Source of the DNA: Ceratopteris richardii
Lineage: Eukaryota > Streptophyta > Polypodiopsida > Polypodiales > Pteridaceae
Assembly (NCBI GenBank): GCA_020310875.1
Contig: CM035406.1
Location: 226,834,942-226,898,941 of the forward strand
Reading direction: 5' to 3'
DNA length: 64,000 nucleotides
The notes beneath the pieces were generated by a model. The model was not told where the DNA came from. It did not search any database and saw only the letters and a list, made by a program, of their open reading frames with translations. Of the stretch, positions 1 through 9,960 are shown in pieces. Position 1 is the first letter of the stretch; each line of letters starts with the position of its first letter. The translations under genes and the position numbers were made by a program.

Positions 1-523
1 CAAACATAGCACGCATACAAGTAAAAATATTTTGAAGCAAGTTCTAAACAACCTATCAGACATTCACGTTAACTATTCCTGCAACGAAAAGATGTACGGC
101 ATGACCAAAGCAAGGACAACTGTAGCGTTTTGATGTAGAATTAATGATGCAACAAAATAACTACCATACCATGTAAAGCATCATAAAAAATGAATGCACA
201 GATCAGATATTACCCAAGGAGAAAAAGCACACTTGTCCTTCGCTGTCAACAAAAGATGGCGACTCAGTCCATAGCCGAATGAGATGTTCACTCCTAGCAC
301 ATGTACAAATGAAGATGTTTTTGGCTCCCTGCTATATGCTGTAGCGTACCCTCTTCAGTGCTCCGTTATTCAGATATCGTGGTTTCATCCCTTTCCAATG
401 GAGAGTAATGGCACACTTCTTTGTTAACTCAAACACCATACCAGAATACAACGCCTTGGGCTATCATCTTCTTCATGCAACCTTCCACAGAGCTTTAACC
501 ACCACAGCCGCATTGGCCTTCGT

Positions 524-817
524 TTAAAAATGCTTCAAGGAAGTGTGAATCTCCTCCTGTACTTTACCGCTTCCTTCCTCTGTTGCCTCCTGTATTGATC
601 TTCCAGCTACCGAGAATGCCTGCCGCCCCTGTCGAAGAGCACCAAGACACACTCTCGGAATGTCCTTATGGCCTGCAGAGAACAGGCAAGAAGAACGAGC
701 CAAATTGATTCCCCCCCTTTTTCCCATCTTCTGCCCCCTTTTCTCCGTATGAAGACCTCCAGCCGACGTCCCCCATTCGTGCACATTTAAGGAGGCAATC
801 CTTTTTTCTTCTGACAC
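524..817 (-). pseudogene. Unknown small ORF, copy 1, truncated
   Basis: A 97-codon frame beginning MSEEKRIASLNVHEW. I do not recognise it. It is basic and has no visible membrane segment or metal-binding motif. Its start overlaps the end of the F-box frame at 787-1062 in another frame. The homologous frame in the other copy (7150-7494) runs 17 codons further, because a base change here creates TAA after SLKHF. It may be 3' sequence of an F-box/PP2 transcript rather than a separate gene. Confidence 0.3.
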
Positions 818-1062
818 TTCAGAGGCAGGCGGCCACTACTCAACCCCCCTTTTCCATTTTTCTTCTCAGGGCAGTCACAACCACTCAAAAACGGACCTGC
901 CAGTTCATGGAAGAAGAGATCCTTGCGGGAAAGGAATGGTGCCGGGTCTGACGGAACGAGGGTAGCCCATACCTCGTCAGAGTCTGCTAAGTTCCGAAAT
1001 CTACGGCAAACTCTTGCCATGCGGCAGAAGTCAGAAGCTCTCAATAAAGACATTATGCGCAT
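787..1062 (-). pseudogene. F-box exon relic of F-box/PP2 gene, copy 1
   Basis: The 91-codon frame starts MRIMSLLRASDFCRMARVC and goes on to the F-box helix residues CRRFRNLADSDEVW, then LVPSD and SRKDLFF. This is the order of the second half of the F-box and the first linker of plant F-box/PP2 proteins, which act as substrate-receptor subunits of SCF ubiquitin ligases. The LPED-type first helix is missing. Just upstream the sequence is in frame but interrupted by a stop codon (TGA). After about residue 60 the frame turns lysine-rich and ends without joining a PP2 domain. The nearest downstream PP2 exons on this strand would lie outside the window. I read it as a broken exon; an upstream exon supplying the first helix cannot be excluded. 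Confidence 0.65.
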
Positions 1063-1193
1063 GAAACCTCAATATAAGTGCCAATCGCAAATATCTCCAG
1101 AACTTTAAACTAAAAATGATGTCTGAGACACCTTAGTGCTTTATGAATGGTCTTCACAATCATCTAGTACTTAGAACTACTCCAAAGGATAAT

Positions 1194-1663
1194 TTATGTA
1201 GCACCCTCAGCAACACCTCTTATAGCACTACTCGGCTGGATCTTCAGACAGTCCACAATAATTCCGCTCTTCCACTGTCCGCCTTCTATTTCCATCATTT
1301 GATATTTCAATGCAACATGCATCTCTTTATCCACTACAAACTCACCAATGTCAAGTTCCATCCATGGATATGAAGGTAATCGCCTTAATCGAGCAAGATT
1401 AGTGATCTCTCCATTTTTTTTATCATCAAAAACCGTTGTACTTCGACATTTTGGCCATTATTAGCAGAAAGATAGAACTTGACTGGTGCTCTACTCCAAC
1501 TTCTGCCTGGATCAACCCTTAATTTGACCTCTCAGGAAACCATGAATTAGGTTGTGATGCCCAATGCCAGTAGCGCATGTCATCCCCCCCATACAATGTG
1601 CAACTGCCTTGCAGATTTCACAAAGAAACCTTCACCTGTTTCTGGATCCAACCAGTATGGCTG
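1194..1663 (-). pseudogene. PP2 (phloem lectin-like) domain relic, copy 1
   Basis: Translated pieces in order on the minus strand are YWLDPETGEGFFVKSARQL, then HIVWG, RYWHW, APVKFYLS, and WMELDIGEF with GGQWKSGIIVDCLKIQPS, ending at TAA 1194-1196. These are the conserved blocks of the PP2 carbohydrate-binding domain. The frame is lost at a run of seven G residues right after the IVWG block, again near WFPE, and at a T/A run before the C-terminal block. The same lesions occur in copy 2, so they predate the duplication or were spread by conversion. No F-box precedes it on this strand inside the copy. Confidence 0.75.
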
Positions 1664-1740
1664 AGAGGGATCTTTGCGAGTCATTCTTGCCAAATAGAGC
1701 CGCATTAGCGCATCAAAACCAACCAAATTGTGGGCTAACA

Positions 1741-3451
1741 TACTCCCCTCTTCTTAATTGCGAAGTCGTCCTCGACGAGCCAAATCTATTCTTTTCTTCC
1801 TGAATGAAGCACCTGAAATCATACTCATACAATCATTTGTTAGTACCACAATCCAATCATTTCACTTACCATCTGTGTCCATCTTCTCGCATCTTCATTG
1901 ACATGTCCACCTGTCTGCAAACTTCATTAAAACATTAGAACCTTTCTTCATCAAATCACAATATGTACAACCAAAATGAAAAGACAATCATATCCCTCAT
2001 CCACATCACACATATATACTCAGCACACACATCACGATCCCACATCACACATGCATTCTCGTCACACACAACATACATACATGCAAAAAGCCCATCCACA
2101 TTCCCTCTCGTCACTCTTCTCCATTCACATGCAATGTGAACACAAGTAAAAACCGCATTCAATTCTTCTTCTTGGTATCCTTTTGGGCCTCAGTATCGCT
2201 TTCCTGCTACTTTTTCATACACACAACATACATTCATGCGAGATCCGCATCCGTTATTCCTTTCCGTTACTCTTTTGGTTTATACGTTCTCTTGCTTAAT
2301 TTCTTTTCCACTTCCACTCAGACCCTTTGCCCATTTTCCATTCCCCTTTGACCTAGGGTTTTCACTACCCGCTTTTCATTCCATCGACTCTTTGTTTTTT
2401 TTTTTTCATCAACTAAATTCCATGCTAGGTCACCACCATAGCTCTCTAACTTGATGGATACACGACAAGGACCACTCAAGCCTAACACGAGCTCACTCTA
2501 ACAAGATCACTCATCGTCGACGTGATTCCGAACTTCACAAGTCATTGCACCACCTAAGAGCCAAACTGAACACTTCCGGAAGGTTTGCAGACAAACAATG
2601 CAACTAGCACGATTGGATTCCTCAAGTCCAAGCTTTCCATAGACACATCGCAACCAAAACCCTAGCCGAGCTTAAGCTTCAATTTGACATGTTTCATCGG
2701 GAGCCCACACATAACCCAAATCCCCACAACACAAACACATATATTCCCATCCGAGCATCATGCTCTCTCACCTCTCTTATGTCCCCCCTCGAGCGAGGAA
2801 TTCTTCTCATTCATTTTTTTCCACATTTTTTCATCATTTTTTCACATATTTACTCACACTTGCCGGCCTACGCTGAAGCTGGATGCGACTCGTGGACTCG
2901 ACCACCCGATCGAGTTTGTTCCACCCATCTACCAACCCAACGAAGCGCGCGACACACAGACAACTAGCCCTATGCGAAACCGACGTCGGTTCGTGGCTTT
3001 GACCACCCGGCCAAAGTGGGTCCACCCACCTATCGGCACACATAGGTGCGTAGCCACATGCACATATACATAAACATATATTTTTCTCATCTTTTTTCAT
3101 TCCCGCATCTCGAGAATTAGGAGACAAAAGAAAGGACTTTTTCCCAACCCAACCAATCACGACACACACACATAAACTCCCCTCATGGACATCCCGATGA
3201 AACATATCTCCTCTCTGCTACCACTCAAGCCAAAATCCAGCCACTAATGCCATGGTCAACCCGTCCTCGCAAAACCCGCACATACTAACCACTTTGTCGA
3301 CCTGAAACCTCAAAAAGTGTCACTTTAGTTCCTAAATGTGCAACACACTTGGTCCACCTGTCCTCACATCTCTGACTCGTAATCCGCAAAGCAAACCCTA
3401 ATCAGACTCAAGCCGTCCTAACCCACATCCATCATATCATCTTTTTCTTTT
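1741..3451. other. Intergenic, no gene seen
   Basis: AT-rich then pyrimidine-rich sequence with a T run near 2393-2406 and several CT-rich stretches. Short frames on both strands have low-complexity composition and no recognisable domain. No terminal repeats or tRNA-like boxes were found. Confidence 0.6.
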
Positions 3452-4912
3452 TCATCTCCATCCTCTGCCTCGCAGAGATTCCACATGATTCGACAGCTTG
3501 CTGATATTGTCCTCTAGCCAGGCGATACGGTCTGGAAGGTCACCATTCATTACTACACCTCTTAATGCCTCGAGCTTCAAAGCTAAATCCCTTATCCCTT
3601 CTTCTTTTCGCTCATCACTGCCTTGGAGTCGAAAAATCTCATCATCCACTTGATGGAACCGAACCCACATTTTCTTCTTCTCCTCTTCTAAATGGATCAT
3701 CTTTCTTTCTATTTCCAAAGGAACCTCCTCGCTCCTCTCGACTTGGCCAGACAACTTTTCAACCTCTTCTCGAATCGACCTCTCCTCCCAGATTCTACTC
3801 ATATTTTCTACTTCTAGATCATCCACTTTTTTCGACAACTCCTTCGCTTTTTCTAACTCTGTTCCGAACGCATCCAACCTATCCAACACCGCTTTCAGCT
3901 CTTCCTCCATTTTCCTCGCTCTCGAATCCTCCACCTGTCCTCGCATCTCGTCGTCTTTCCGATTCATCCACCTACCGAGCTTGCTACTCAGCCTTGCATT
4001 CTCTTTTTCTACCCGTCTCACTTTCTCATGGCTCTCTGCTTGGGCACTTTTCATTCTTTCTAACTCGAGGTGGAACTCGTCACATGCCTTACCTGCTTGA
4101 TCACTGTATCGACGGATTATGCTTTGTACCTTCTCGATTTCATGCTCCATTCTTTCGACTCTCCTCATTAGGTCATCCTCGTCTCTCGAGAGCTCTTCTT
4201 GGATCGCAACTCCAAAGCAGTCGGCTACCATCAAGCCGGATCTCAAGTCCCAGACCACGTTTTCACTCTCGAGCTTCACCAGATCTTGCCTCCAGCTTTT
4301 GTTTACTCTTTTCCACTCCTTATTTTCATTTTTCAACATTCGTACTTGCTTTTCCCAAGTTCCTAGGACCTCGGCCATTTTCACTTGATTTTCCTCTAAT
4401 TTCTCTATTTTGATCCTCTCGTTATCTCGCTCCACGCGAAGCAAATTGACTTGACATTCCAAGCTCTTTACGAGTTCTATCAAGTCTCGATTCTCGGATT
4501 CTCTATCTATGTCCCCATTCACTCTTGCAGTCTCCATCGACGTGACAGCTCCACTCATGTCAACTTCCACATACAAAGAGGATAAACACCTATCCGATTG
4601 ATTCGTCGCGACCTTTATGCCAGTCACCTCTTTTGAGCCACACACGTGCTCGCATAGTCTCTTTTTCCCGCAGTCCTCACATGTGGGGACAAAATCCAAC
4701 GGGGCGCATACACGAGGGCAATATTTGGCTATATGCCCAATCTGCTCGCAACACCAGCATCTCACATAATTTGATATCGGGCAAAATCGCCACCCTCGGT
4801 TCACATGATGTCTCATGGTCGGATGAGAATCTATCCATCTCCTATTTTGTCCAAAATTCGGTTGCCTCATATTGGCATTCTCCAAACCACATGCTGGCTT
4901 TTGTTGGGCCAT
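3452..4912 (-). CDS. CCHC zinc-knuckle and coiled-coil protein, Gag-like
   Basis: The frame is open for about 560 codons (5134-3452). The first good ATG is at 4912-4910 (MAQQKPACGLENANMRQ), giving 486 residues. Near residue 52 it has a C-X2-C-X4-H-X4-C knuckle (CWCCEQIGHIAKYC), followed by a second Cys/His cluster CEDCGKKRLCEHVC. From about residue 130 to the end it is a long charged alpha-helical coiled coil rich in E, K, R, L and V, ending SLRGRGWR. Zinc knuckles bind single-stranded RNA or DNA and occur in Gag proteins and in cellular RNA-binding factors. No protease, RT or integrase lies next to it, and no LTR pair was found. It may be a captured or relic Gag or a host gene. No intron is obvious. 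The intact length suggests it is recent or under constraint. Confidence 0.6.
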   Translation of the reverse strand: MAQQKPACGLENANMRQPNFGQNRRWIDSHPTMRHHVNRGWRFCPISNYVRCWCCEQIGHIAKYCPRVCAPLDFVPTCEDCGKKRLCEHVCGSKEVTGIKVATNQSDRCLSSLYVEVDMSGAVTSMETARVNGDIDRESENRDLIELVKSLECQVNLLRVERDNERIKIEKLEENQVKMAEVLGTWEKQVRMLKNENKEWKRVNKSWRQDLVKLESENVVWDLRSGLMVADCFGVAIQEELSRDEDDLMRRVERMEHEIEKVQSIIRRYSDQAGKACDEFHLELERMKSAQAESHEKVRRVEKENARLSSKLGRWMNRKDDEMRGQVEDSRARKMEEELKAVLDRLDAFGTELEKAKELSKKVDDLEVENMSRIWEERSIREEVEKLSGQVERSEEVPLEIERKMIHLEEEKKKMWVRFHQVDDEIFRLQGSDERKEEGIRDLALKLEALRGVVMNGDLPDRIAWLEDNISKLSNHVESLRGRGWR

Positions 4913-5007
4913 TTCTTTAATGAAGGTCAAAGAAGATCTGGGATCGACTTGGCTGTGCCACACGATTGGGGCACCAAGCGAACTCGTAGCACTCTCTCTG
5001 AGATGTG

Positions 5008-5060
5008 CTAAGCCAATTCCCGGCAAACGCACCAAATGAAAGGCTCTTAAGCCCACGGAA
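5008..5060. repeat. Local direct repeat, unit 1
   Basis: cccggcaaacgcaccaaa followed by a diverged stretch ending in ggaaaa. It recurs about 170 bp further right at 5182-5235. Both lie immediately 5' of the zinc-knuckle frame read on the minus strand, so they may be part of its leader or promoter. Confidence 0.6.
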
Positions 5061-5181
5061 AAGATGATTGTACGAGACTTTATTCGGTTTAAATCTCTCG
5101 GAATCGGTCCAATTGGATTACCTAGAGCCCACAATTATCTCGCAATGGATTCTTCCTATGTCTATGCACTAGCTCATATGC

Positions 5182-5235
5182 TTCCCGGCAAACGCACCAA
5201 AATGATACACTCTTAGTCCAAGGGAAAGTGCATAC
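5182..5235. repeat. Local direct repeat, unit 2
   Basis: Second copy of the cccggcaaacgcaccaaa segment. Weaker similarity continues to about 5300 (cacaattt compared with cacaatta at 5130). The spacing of about 172 bp suggests an old tandem duplication. Confidence 0.55.
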
Positions 5236-5299
5236 GCTCAATGATGTTTTGCCCAACTTTCCTGATACTAGGTCAATTTTGGTTTTCCCTAAGTCCACA

Positions 5300-6677
5300 A
5301 TTTCACTCCAAAGTTTTGATGGAGGAGGCGAGAAAACGCATGCGCGATTGGATATCCACCTCCAGTGGTCACTTCCGGTAACCTCCCTTTCTTCGCTTGA
5401 CCCCCCCCCCTCCTCTTTTCACATCGAGTTTTCGAGAAAGGAAGAACGCATACTAACTCGATCTTAAAGGCATTTGGGTCTGTATGAAAGAAAACTCAAG
5501 AAAATGAATCCTCTATTTCTTAAGTTCCGAGATTCGCCAAAGTCAATTGTGAAGAACTATCAAGTTCAAGGAGGAAAAATACCCCTTCTTTGTTTAGGGT
5601 TTAGGAATGGCATAGGGGATATCTCCTATGTGAAGCGTGTGGAGATCATTTTCAGTAGGTGACGGAAAAAACTACGATATTACTAAGAGAAATCTCACTA
5701 GTTTTAATGTAATAAAATACGAAGTGTTCGACTTAATTCAAGCTTGGCTTTGGCGGTTGTGACTCAAAAGTGGAACTATGTTTCCTCTTGTAGGAATATA
5801 TAATCAGTTCAACACGAATGTATACGTGCATGTTTTGTAAATTATGTCACCCTTTTTGTCATTTGCGTTATGCTTATCCACAGCCTCTATAGTTCTTCAC
5901 TCGTCAAATGTACGTACATATCAGATCTCTCTTTCCGATAGCTTATGGATAATGTGATTGATAGTATCGAATCCAACAGATGCAAATCCAATTAAGCATT
6001 CGACACAACGAGAAACTATTCAACCCTTGAAAAACAGATAAATAAAAGACTGAATACCATAATTTTGGACTGGTCTTGTTACCATCATCTTAATCATATT
6101 GCATCATCTATTACTTGGGTGGATATACCTCCATGATAGACCATCTCATGCTAGAAAAAGGTTTTTCGCAGAGACAACAGTGCATACACTTCCATGGGAT
6201 CCCTCACACACATGCCACCAGATTTTATCTATTCATGAACATAAGCAAGGTCCAACCACACTCAAAGATTGGTGCTGTTCCTTTCGAGTTTAGTCACGAC
6301 AAAAAGCACAAAATGTGGTAATTGAAGTGCTCTCAAAAGACACACAAACATCCGAAAATACATATTCACTTCAAAAGAACGTCATAACTAGAACATGTAA
6401 TAGCATGAAGCACGTTTTAGCTAGGTATCGAGTATCGACTATTTTCCAACTCAGAAATCAACATACCTACTTTTCTAACACAATTTGAAGAAAAAAAGTT
6501 GAAATGAGTGTGCTACATCCAACACAGTCAAAATATCGTGTTTCGAATCACTTATGTGAGACGCCATATGCAATACATTCTATCGATCCAACATCACAGT
6601 GTAGCAGTGTTAAATATATATATATTCTGTATAATAACTTTGATGGGATGTTCTAATCTGAAACGCGATTCATCAGC
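5300..6677. other. Intergenic, no gene seen
   Basis: AT-rich sequence with no frame longer than about 100 codons and none of recognisable type. It joins the zinc-knuckle region to the second tandem-duplication copy. If the duplication unit is 6.7 kb long, the counterpart of this stretch lies left of the window. Confidence 0.55.
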
Positions 6678-7149
6678 CAAACATAGCACGCATACAAGTA
6701 AAAATATTTTGAAGCAAGTTCTAAACAACCTATCAGACATTCACGTTAACTATTCCTGCAACGAAAAGATGTACGGCATGACCAAAGCAAGGACAACTGT
6801 AGCGTTTTGATGTAGAATTAATGATGCAACAAAATAACTGCCATACCATGTAAAGCATCATAAAAAATGAATGCACAGATCAGATATTACCCAAGGAGAA
6901 AAAGCACACTTGTCCTTCGCTGTCAACAAAAGATGGCGACTCAGTCCATAGCCGAATGAGATGTTCACTCCTAGCACATGTACAGATGAAGATGTTTTTG
7001 GCTCCCTGCTATATGCTGTAGCGTACCCTCTTCAGTGCTCCGTTATTCAGATATCGTGGTTTCATCCCTTTCCAATGGAGAGTAATGGCACACTTCTCTG
7101 TCAACTCAAACACCATACCGGAATACAACGCCTTGGGCTATCATCTTCT

Positions 7150-7494
7150 TCATGCAACCTTCCACAGAGCTTTAAACACCACAGCCGCGTTGGCCTTCGT
7201 TGAAAAATGCTTCAAGGAAGTGTGAATCTCCTCCTGTACTTTACCGCTTCCTTCCTTTGTTGCCTCCTGTATTGATCTTCCAGCTACCGAGAATGCCTTC
7301 CGCCCCTGTCGAAGAGCACCAAGACACACTCTCGGAATGTCCTTATGGCCTGCAGAGAACAGGCAAGAAGAACGAGCCAAATTGATTCCCCCCCTTTTTC
7401 CCATCTTCTGCCCCCTTTTCTCCGTATGAAGACCTCCAGCCGACGTCCCCCATTCGTGCACATTTAAGGAGGCAATCCTTTTTTCTTCTGACAC
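7150..7494 (-). CDS. Unknown small ORF, copy 2
   Basis: A 114-codon frame of unknown identity, the longer version of the frame at 524-817. It is basic (many K and R), with no signal peptide or clear domain, ending FKALWKVA. Its start overlaps the end of the F-box frame by about 30 bp in a different frame. That would fit a frameshifted continuation of the same exon as well as an independent gene. Function is unknown and coding status is uncertain. Confidence 0.3.
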   Translation of the reverse strand: MSEEKRIASLNVHEWGTSAGGLHTEKRGQKMGKRGGINLARSSCLFSAGHKDIPRVCLGALRQGRKAFSVAGRSIQEATKEGSGKVQEEIHTSLKHFSTKANAAVVFKALWKVA

Positions 7495-7739
7495 TTCAGA
7501 GGCAGGCGGCCACTACTCAACCCCCCTTTTCCATTTTTCTTCTCAGGGCAGTCACAACCACTCAAAAACGGACCTGCCAGTTCACGGAAGAAGAGATCCT
7601 TGCGGGAAAGGAATGGTGCCGGGTCTGACGGAACGAGGGTAGCCCATACCTCGTCAGAGTCTGCTAAGTTCCGAAATCTACGGCAAACTCTTGCCATGCG
7701 GCAGAAGTCAGAAGCTCTCAATAAAGACATTATGCGCAT
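7464..7739 (-). pseudogene. F-box exon relic of F-box/PP2 gene, copy 2
   Basis: Same frame as at 787-1062, with His to Arg in the KDLFF block (KDLFFREL). It has the second half of the F-box (CRRFRNLADSDEVW) and the following LVPSD linker. The upstream in-frame stop is shared, and this copy has an additional stop where the other reads Cys. Reading on, the next PP2 exons on this strand are those of copy 1 at 1663-1194, nearly 6 kb away. A functional gene would therefore need a very long intron spanning the zinc-knuckle frame. Confidence 0.65.
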
Positions 7740-7870
7740 GAAACCTCAATATAAGTGCCAACCTCAAATATCTCCAGAACTTTAAACTAAAAATGATGTC
7801 CGAGACACCTTAGTGCTTTATGAATGGTCTTCACAATCATCTAGTACTTAGAACTACTCCAAAGGATAAT

Positions 7871-8340
7871 TTATGTAGCACCCTCAGCAACACCTCTTAT
7901 AGCACTACTCGGCTGGATCTTCAGACAGTCCACAATAATTCCGCTCTTCCACTGTCCGCCTTCTATTTCCATCATTTGATATTTCAATGCAACATGCATC
8001 TCTTTATCCACTACAAACTCACCAATGTCAAGTTCCATCCATGGATATGAAGGTAATCGCCTTAATCGAGCAAGATTAGTGATCTCTCCATTTTTTTTAT
8101 CATCAAAAACCGTTGTACTTCGACATTTTGGCCATTATTAGCAGAAAGATAGAACTTGACTGGTGCTCTACTCCAACTTCTGCCTGGATCAACCCTTAGT
8201 TTGACCTCTCAGGAAACCATGAATCAGGTTGTGATGCCCAATGCCAGTAGCGCATGTCATCCCCCCCATACAATGTGCAACTGCCTTGCAGATTTCACAA
8301 AGAAACCTTCACCTGTTTCTGGATCCAACCAGTATGGCTG
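7871..8340 (-). pseudogene. PP2 (phloem lectin-like) domain relic, copy 2
   Basis: Carries the same ordered PP2 blocks as copy 1: WLDPETGEGFF, SARQLHIVWG, RYWHW, WMELDIGEF, GGQWKSGIIVDCLKIQPS, with stop at 7871-7873. It has the same seven-G frameshift and two later frame breaks. A frame continues upstream to 8442 (MLAHNLVGFDALMRLYLAGM) and contains the doubled LAGMTRKD unit, but this part does not resemble PP2. The lesions argue for a pseudogene unless the gene model has unusual introns. Confidence 0.75.
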
Positions 8341-8346
8341 AGAGGG

Positions 8347-8394
8347 ATCTTTGCGAGTCATTCCTGCCAAATCTTTGCGAGTCATTCCTGCCAA
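8347..8394. repeat. 24-bp tandem doubling in copy 2
   Basis: The unit atctttgcgagtcattcctg plus ccaa occurs twice head to tail here and once in copy 1. It keeps frame and adds eight residues (LAGMTRKD) to the minus-strand frame. It is a simple replication-slippage marker that distinguishes the two copies. Confidence 0.9.
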
Positions 8395-8749
8395 ATAGAG
8401 CCGCATTAGCGCATCAAAACCAACCAAATTGTGGGCTAACATGTCTTGTCCTTGCCCATCGCATATGTGAATGGAGCTGTCTTGTCCTTTCCCATCGCAT
8501 ATGTGAATTCAGACACCCTTTAAAGCTTGCAGACCACTTCAATATTGGCGGTGTTTTCTCTCTGAATTTCCCTCGTAACGTTAGCGGTAGCGCTACTTTC
8601 TTGCGGCATTTATACACTTCGTTGCTAGATTTTGAATATAGTTTGTCTTGCAAGCAGAGATTCGTATGCTTCGAAATTTGAACTATGTGACTTAATTGAT
8701 AATTGTAGTTGTAACTAATGCTTCACTCGCACAGATGATGCCCGTGACA

Positions 8750-8761
8750 GCTCTGATACCA
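8750..8761 (-). other. Retroelement primer-binding-site-like sequence
   Basis: On the minus strand this reads TGGTATCAGAGC, the standard complement of the initiator-Met tRNA 3' end used by plant LTR retrotransposons. The bases just to the right (8764 on) would be the end of a minus-strand 5' LTR. No second LTR was found, so this is probably a fragment. Confidence 0.5.
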
Positions 8762-9000
8762 CTTGAAGTTGCGCAACTATGGCGCTGATGTGTGTGTAGA
8801 GACGACGACGAAGGGAGTACACCTTATTTCACAAAAAACCCCACATTACAACGGTGATCGATTATCTATTAAGTTAGTTTACGGTTTTTACATAAAACCA
8901 TGCCACATCATCAATTACTATACTATGTTTTGGGCGGTGGTATCACTTTTCATTTATCTTGTTTTTTTTCATGTACCAAGTGTCAGAGCAAACAAATCAC

Positions 9001-9095
9001 AATTATTTAATTATTTATTACTATTATTATTATCATTATTATTATTGGGGTAATGTTTCCTTTTATTGCACTAATAATAATAATAATAACAAGGA
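9001..9095. repeat. ATT/AAT microsatellite
   Basis: Two imperfect trinucleotide tracts: an ATT tract at about 9008-9047 and an AAT tract at about 9073-9091, separated by 25 bp. The short frames across it, rich in Y, L and N, are artefacts of the repeat. Confidence 0.85.
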
Positions 9096-9256
9096 ATTCA
9101 TTTTCCTAAAAGAGTACATCTCAAAGAATCTTTCCTTTTGTACGATTCATTATATTTGTGGTGGATCGCCCACATTAACATAGTTGTTCCATGCACCAGA
9201 TCCCACAGAACTTCAAAGTAGGTGTGAAGACATGATCTGATATGTACAACAATGAT

Positions 9257-9615
9257 ATGCTTATGTCTAAGTTGTAGATCAGATGTACATATACCGTCAC
9301 TCTTGGGTGCAAGTACAAAGTTATCAAGTTGATTGACAATATTCCTAGGATGAAAAACTACTCGATTGATATGCAAACCATAAAGCTCCAAGATTGTGTT
9401 ACATCTTTGCTATTAGCAAAAATATATTTTCCTTTTGTTCTAATCTCAAAGCCAAGATTAATCACAAACAGAAGATCCATGGGAGCTGTAACCAATGGCA
9501 GTATATGTTTAAGTGTGTTAAGCCATCCCCCTTCTCGGTCAAGCACTATCTATTGGAATGGAATATCATGCACCAATATCTTTGGACTTCTTAGAGGGCC
9601 GTACAAGCTTGAATT
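9257..9615. repeat. Dispersed repeat of unknown type, copy 1
   Basis: About 360 bp similar to 34985-35345 in the same orientation. Shared blocks include ccaagattaatcacaaac, agaagatcca, gggagct, tatatgtttaa and tctttggacttcttagag. No intact frame and no domain that I can name. Most likely a piece of an old LTR retrotransposon. Confidence 0.7.
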
Positions 9616-9950
9616 AGGAATAGTATGTGCAAAGGATGTAACCAGAATCCAGGTTGTGGAAACATCTTTGTGGGATGCTATTATTCAACTGCTATGCTAG
9701 ATGTAACCCACCAAGCTTGTGAGTTCACTAAACCTCACCGATTTGACTATGAAGAGATTCTACTAGGTCAATGCAAAGGCATCCCTCTATAAAGTACCTA
9801 GAGATCTGAGAATTTGTGGATCTGCTAGCAAAAGAGGAATGAGGTGGTTTTCATAAGTATAAAGCAACTCAAGGCTTAATACCTCCTTGACAAAACTTAG
9901 AAAGCATATTATTGATGGTCATGAATTATTCTCAAGACTACAAAATAAAA

Positions 9951-9960
9951 TTACTCTATT
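9951..9960. repeat. Target-site duplication, left, LINE at 9961
   Basis: ttactctatt, repeated exactly at 10865-10874 directly after the poly(A) tail. Confidence 0.9.

Larger units (their letters stand above)
1..1740. repeat. Tandem duplication, copy 1 (left end outside window)
   Basis: Matches 6678-8441 at a constant offset of 6,677 bp from the first base of the window to about 1664. By hand I count roughly 18 substitutions in 1.74 kb, about 99% identity. The only length change is a 24-bp unit doubled in the other copy. Homology stops after the shared ggctaacat near 1740. The left boundary lies outside the window, so the full unit may be as long as 6.7 kb. It carries F-box and PP2 relics on the minus strand. 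Confidence 0.95.
6678..8441. repeat. Tandem duplication, copy 2
   Basis: Second copy of the block at 1-1740, in direct orientation. It contains the same F-box exon, the same unknown small frame and the same PP2 fragment in the same order. It differs by scattered substitutions and by doubling of a 24-bp unit at 8347-8394. The near identity means either a recent duplication or gene conversion. Confidence 0.95.

Noticed and set aside
2684-3205. Frames of about 120-130 codons on both strands
   Set aside because: They overlap each other, have low complexity and match no domain that I know.
3565-4413. 282-codon plus-strand frame
   Set aside because: It is the antisense of the coiled-coil coding region. 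Its Ser/Leu/Phe-rich composition is the mirror of charged codons.
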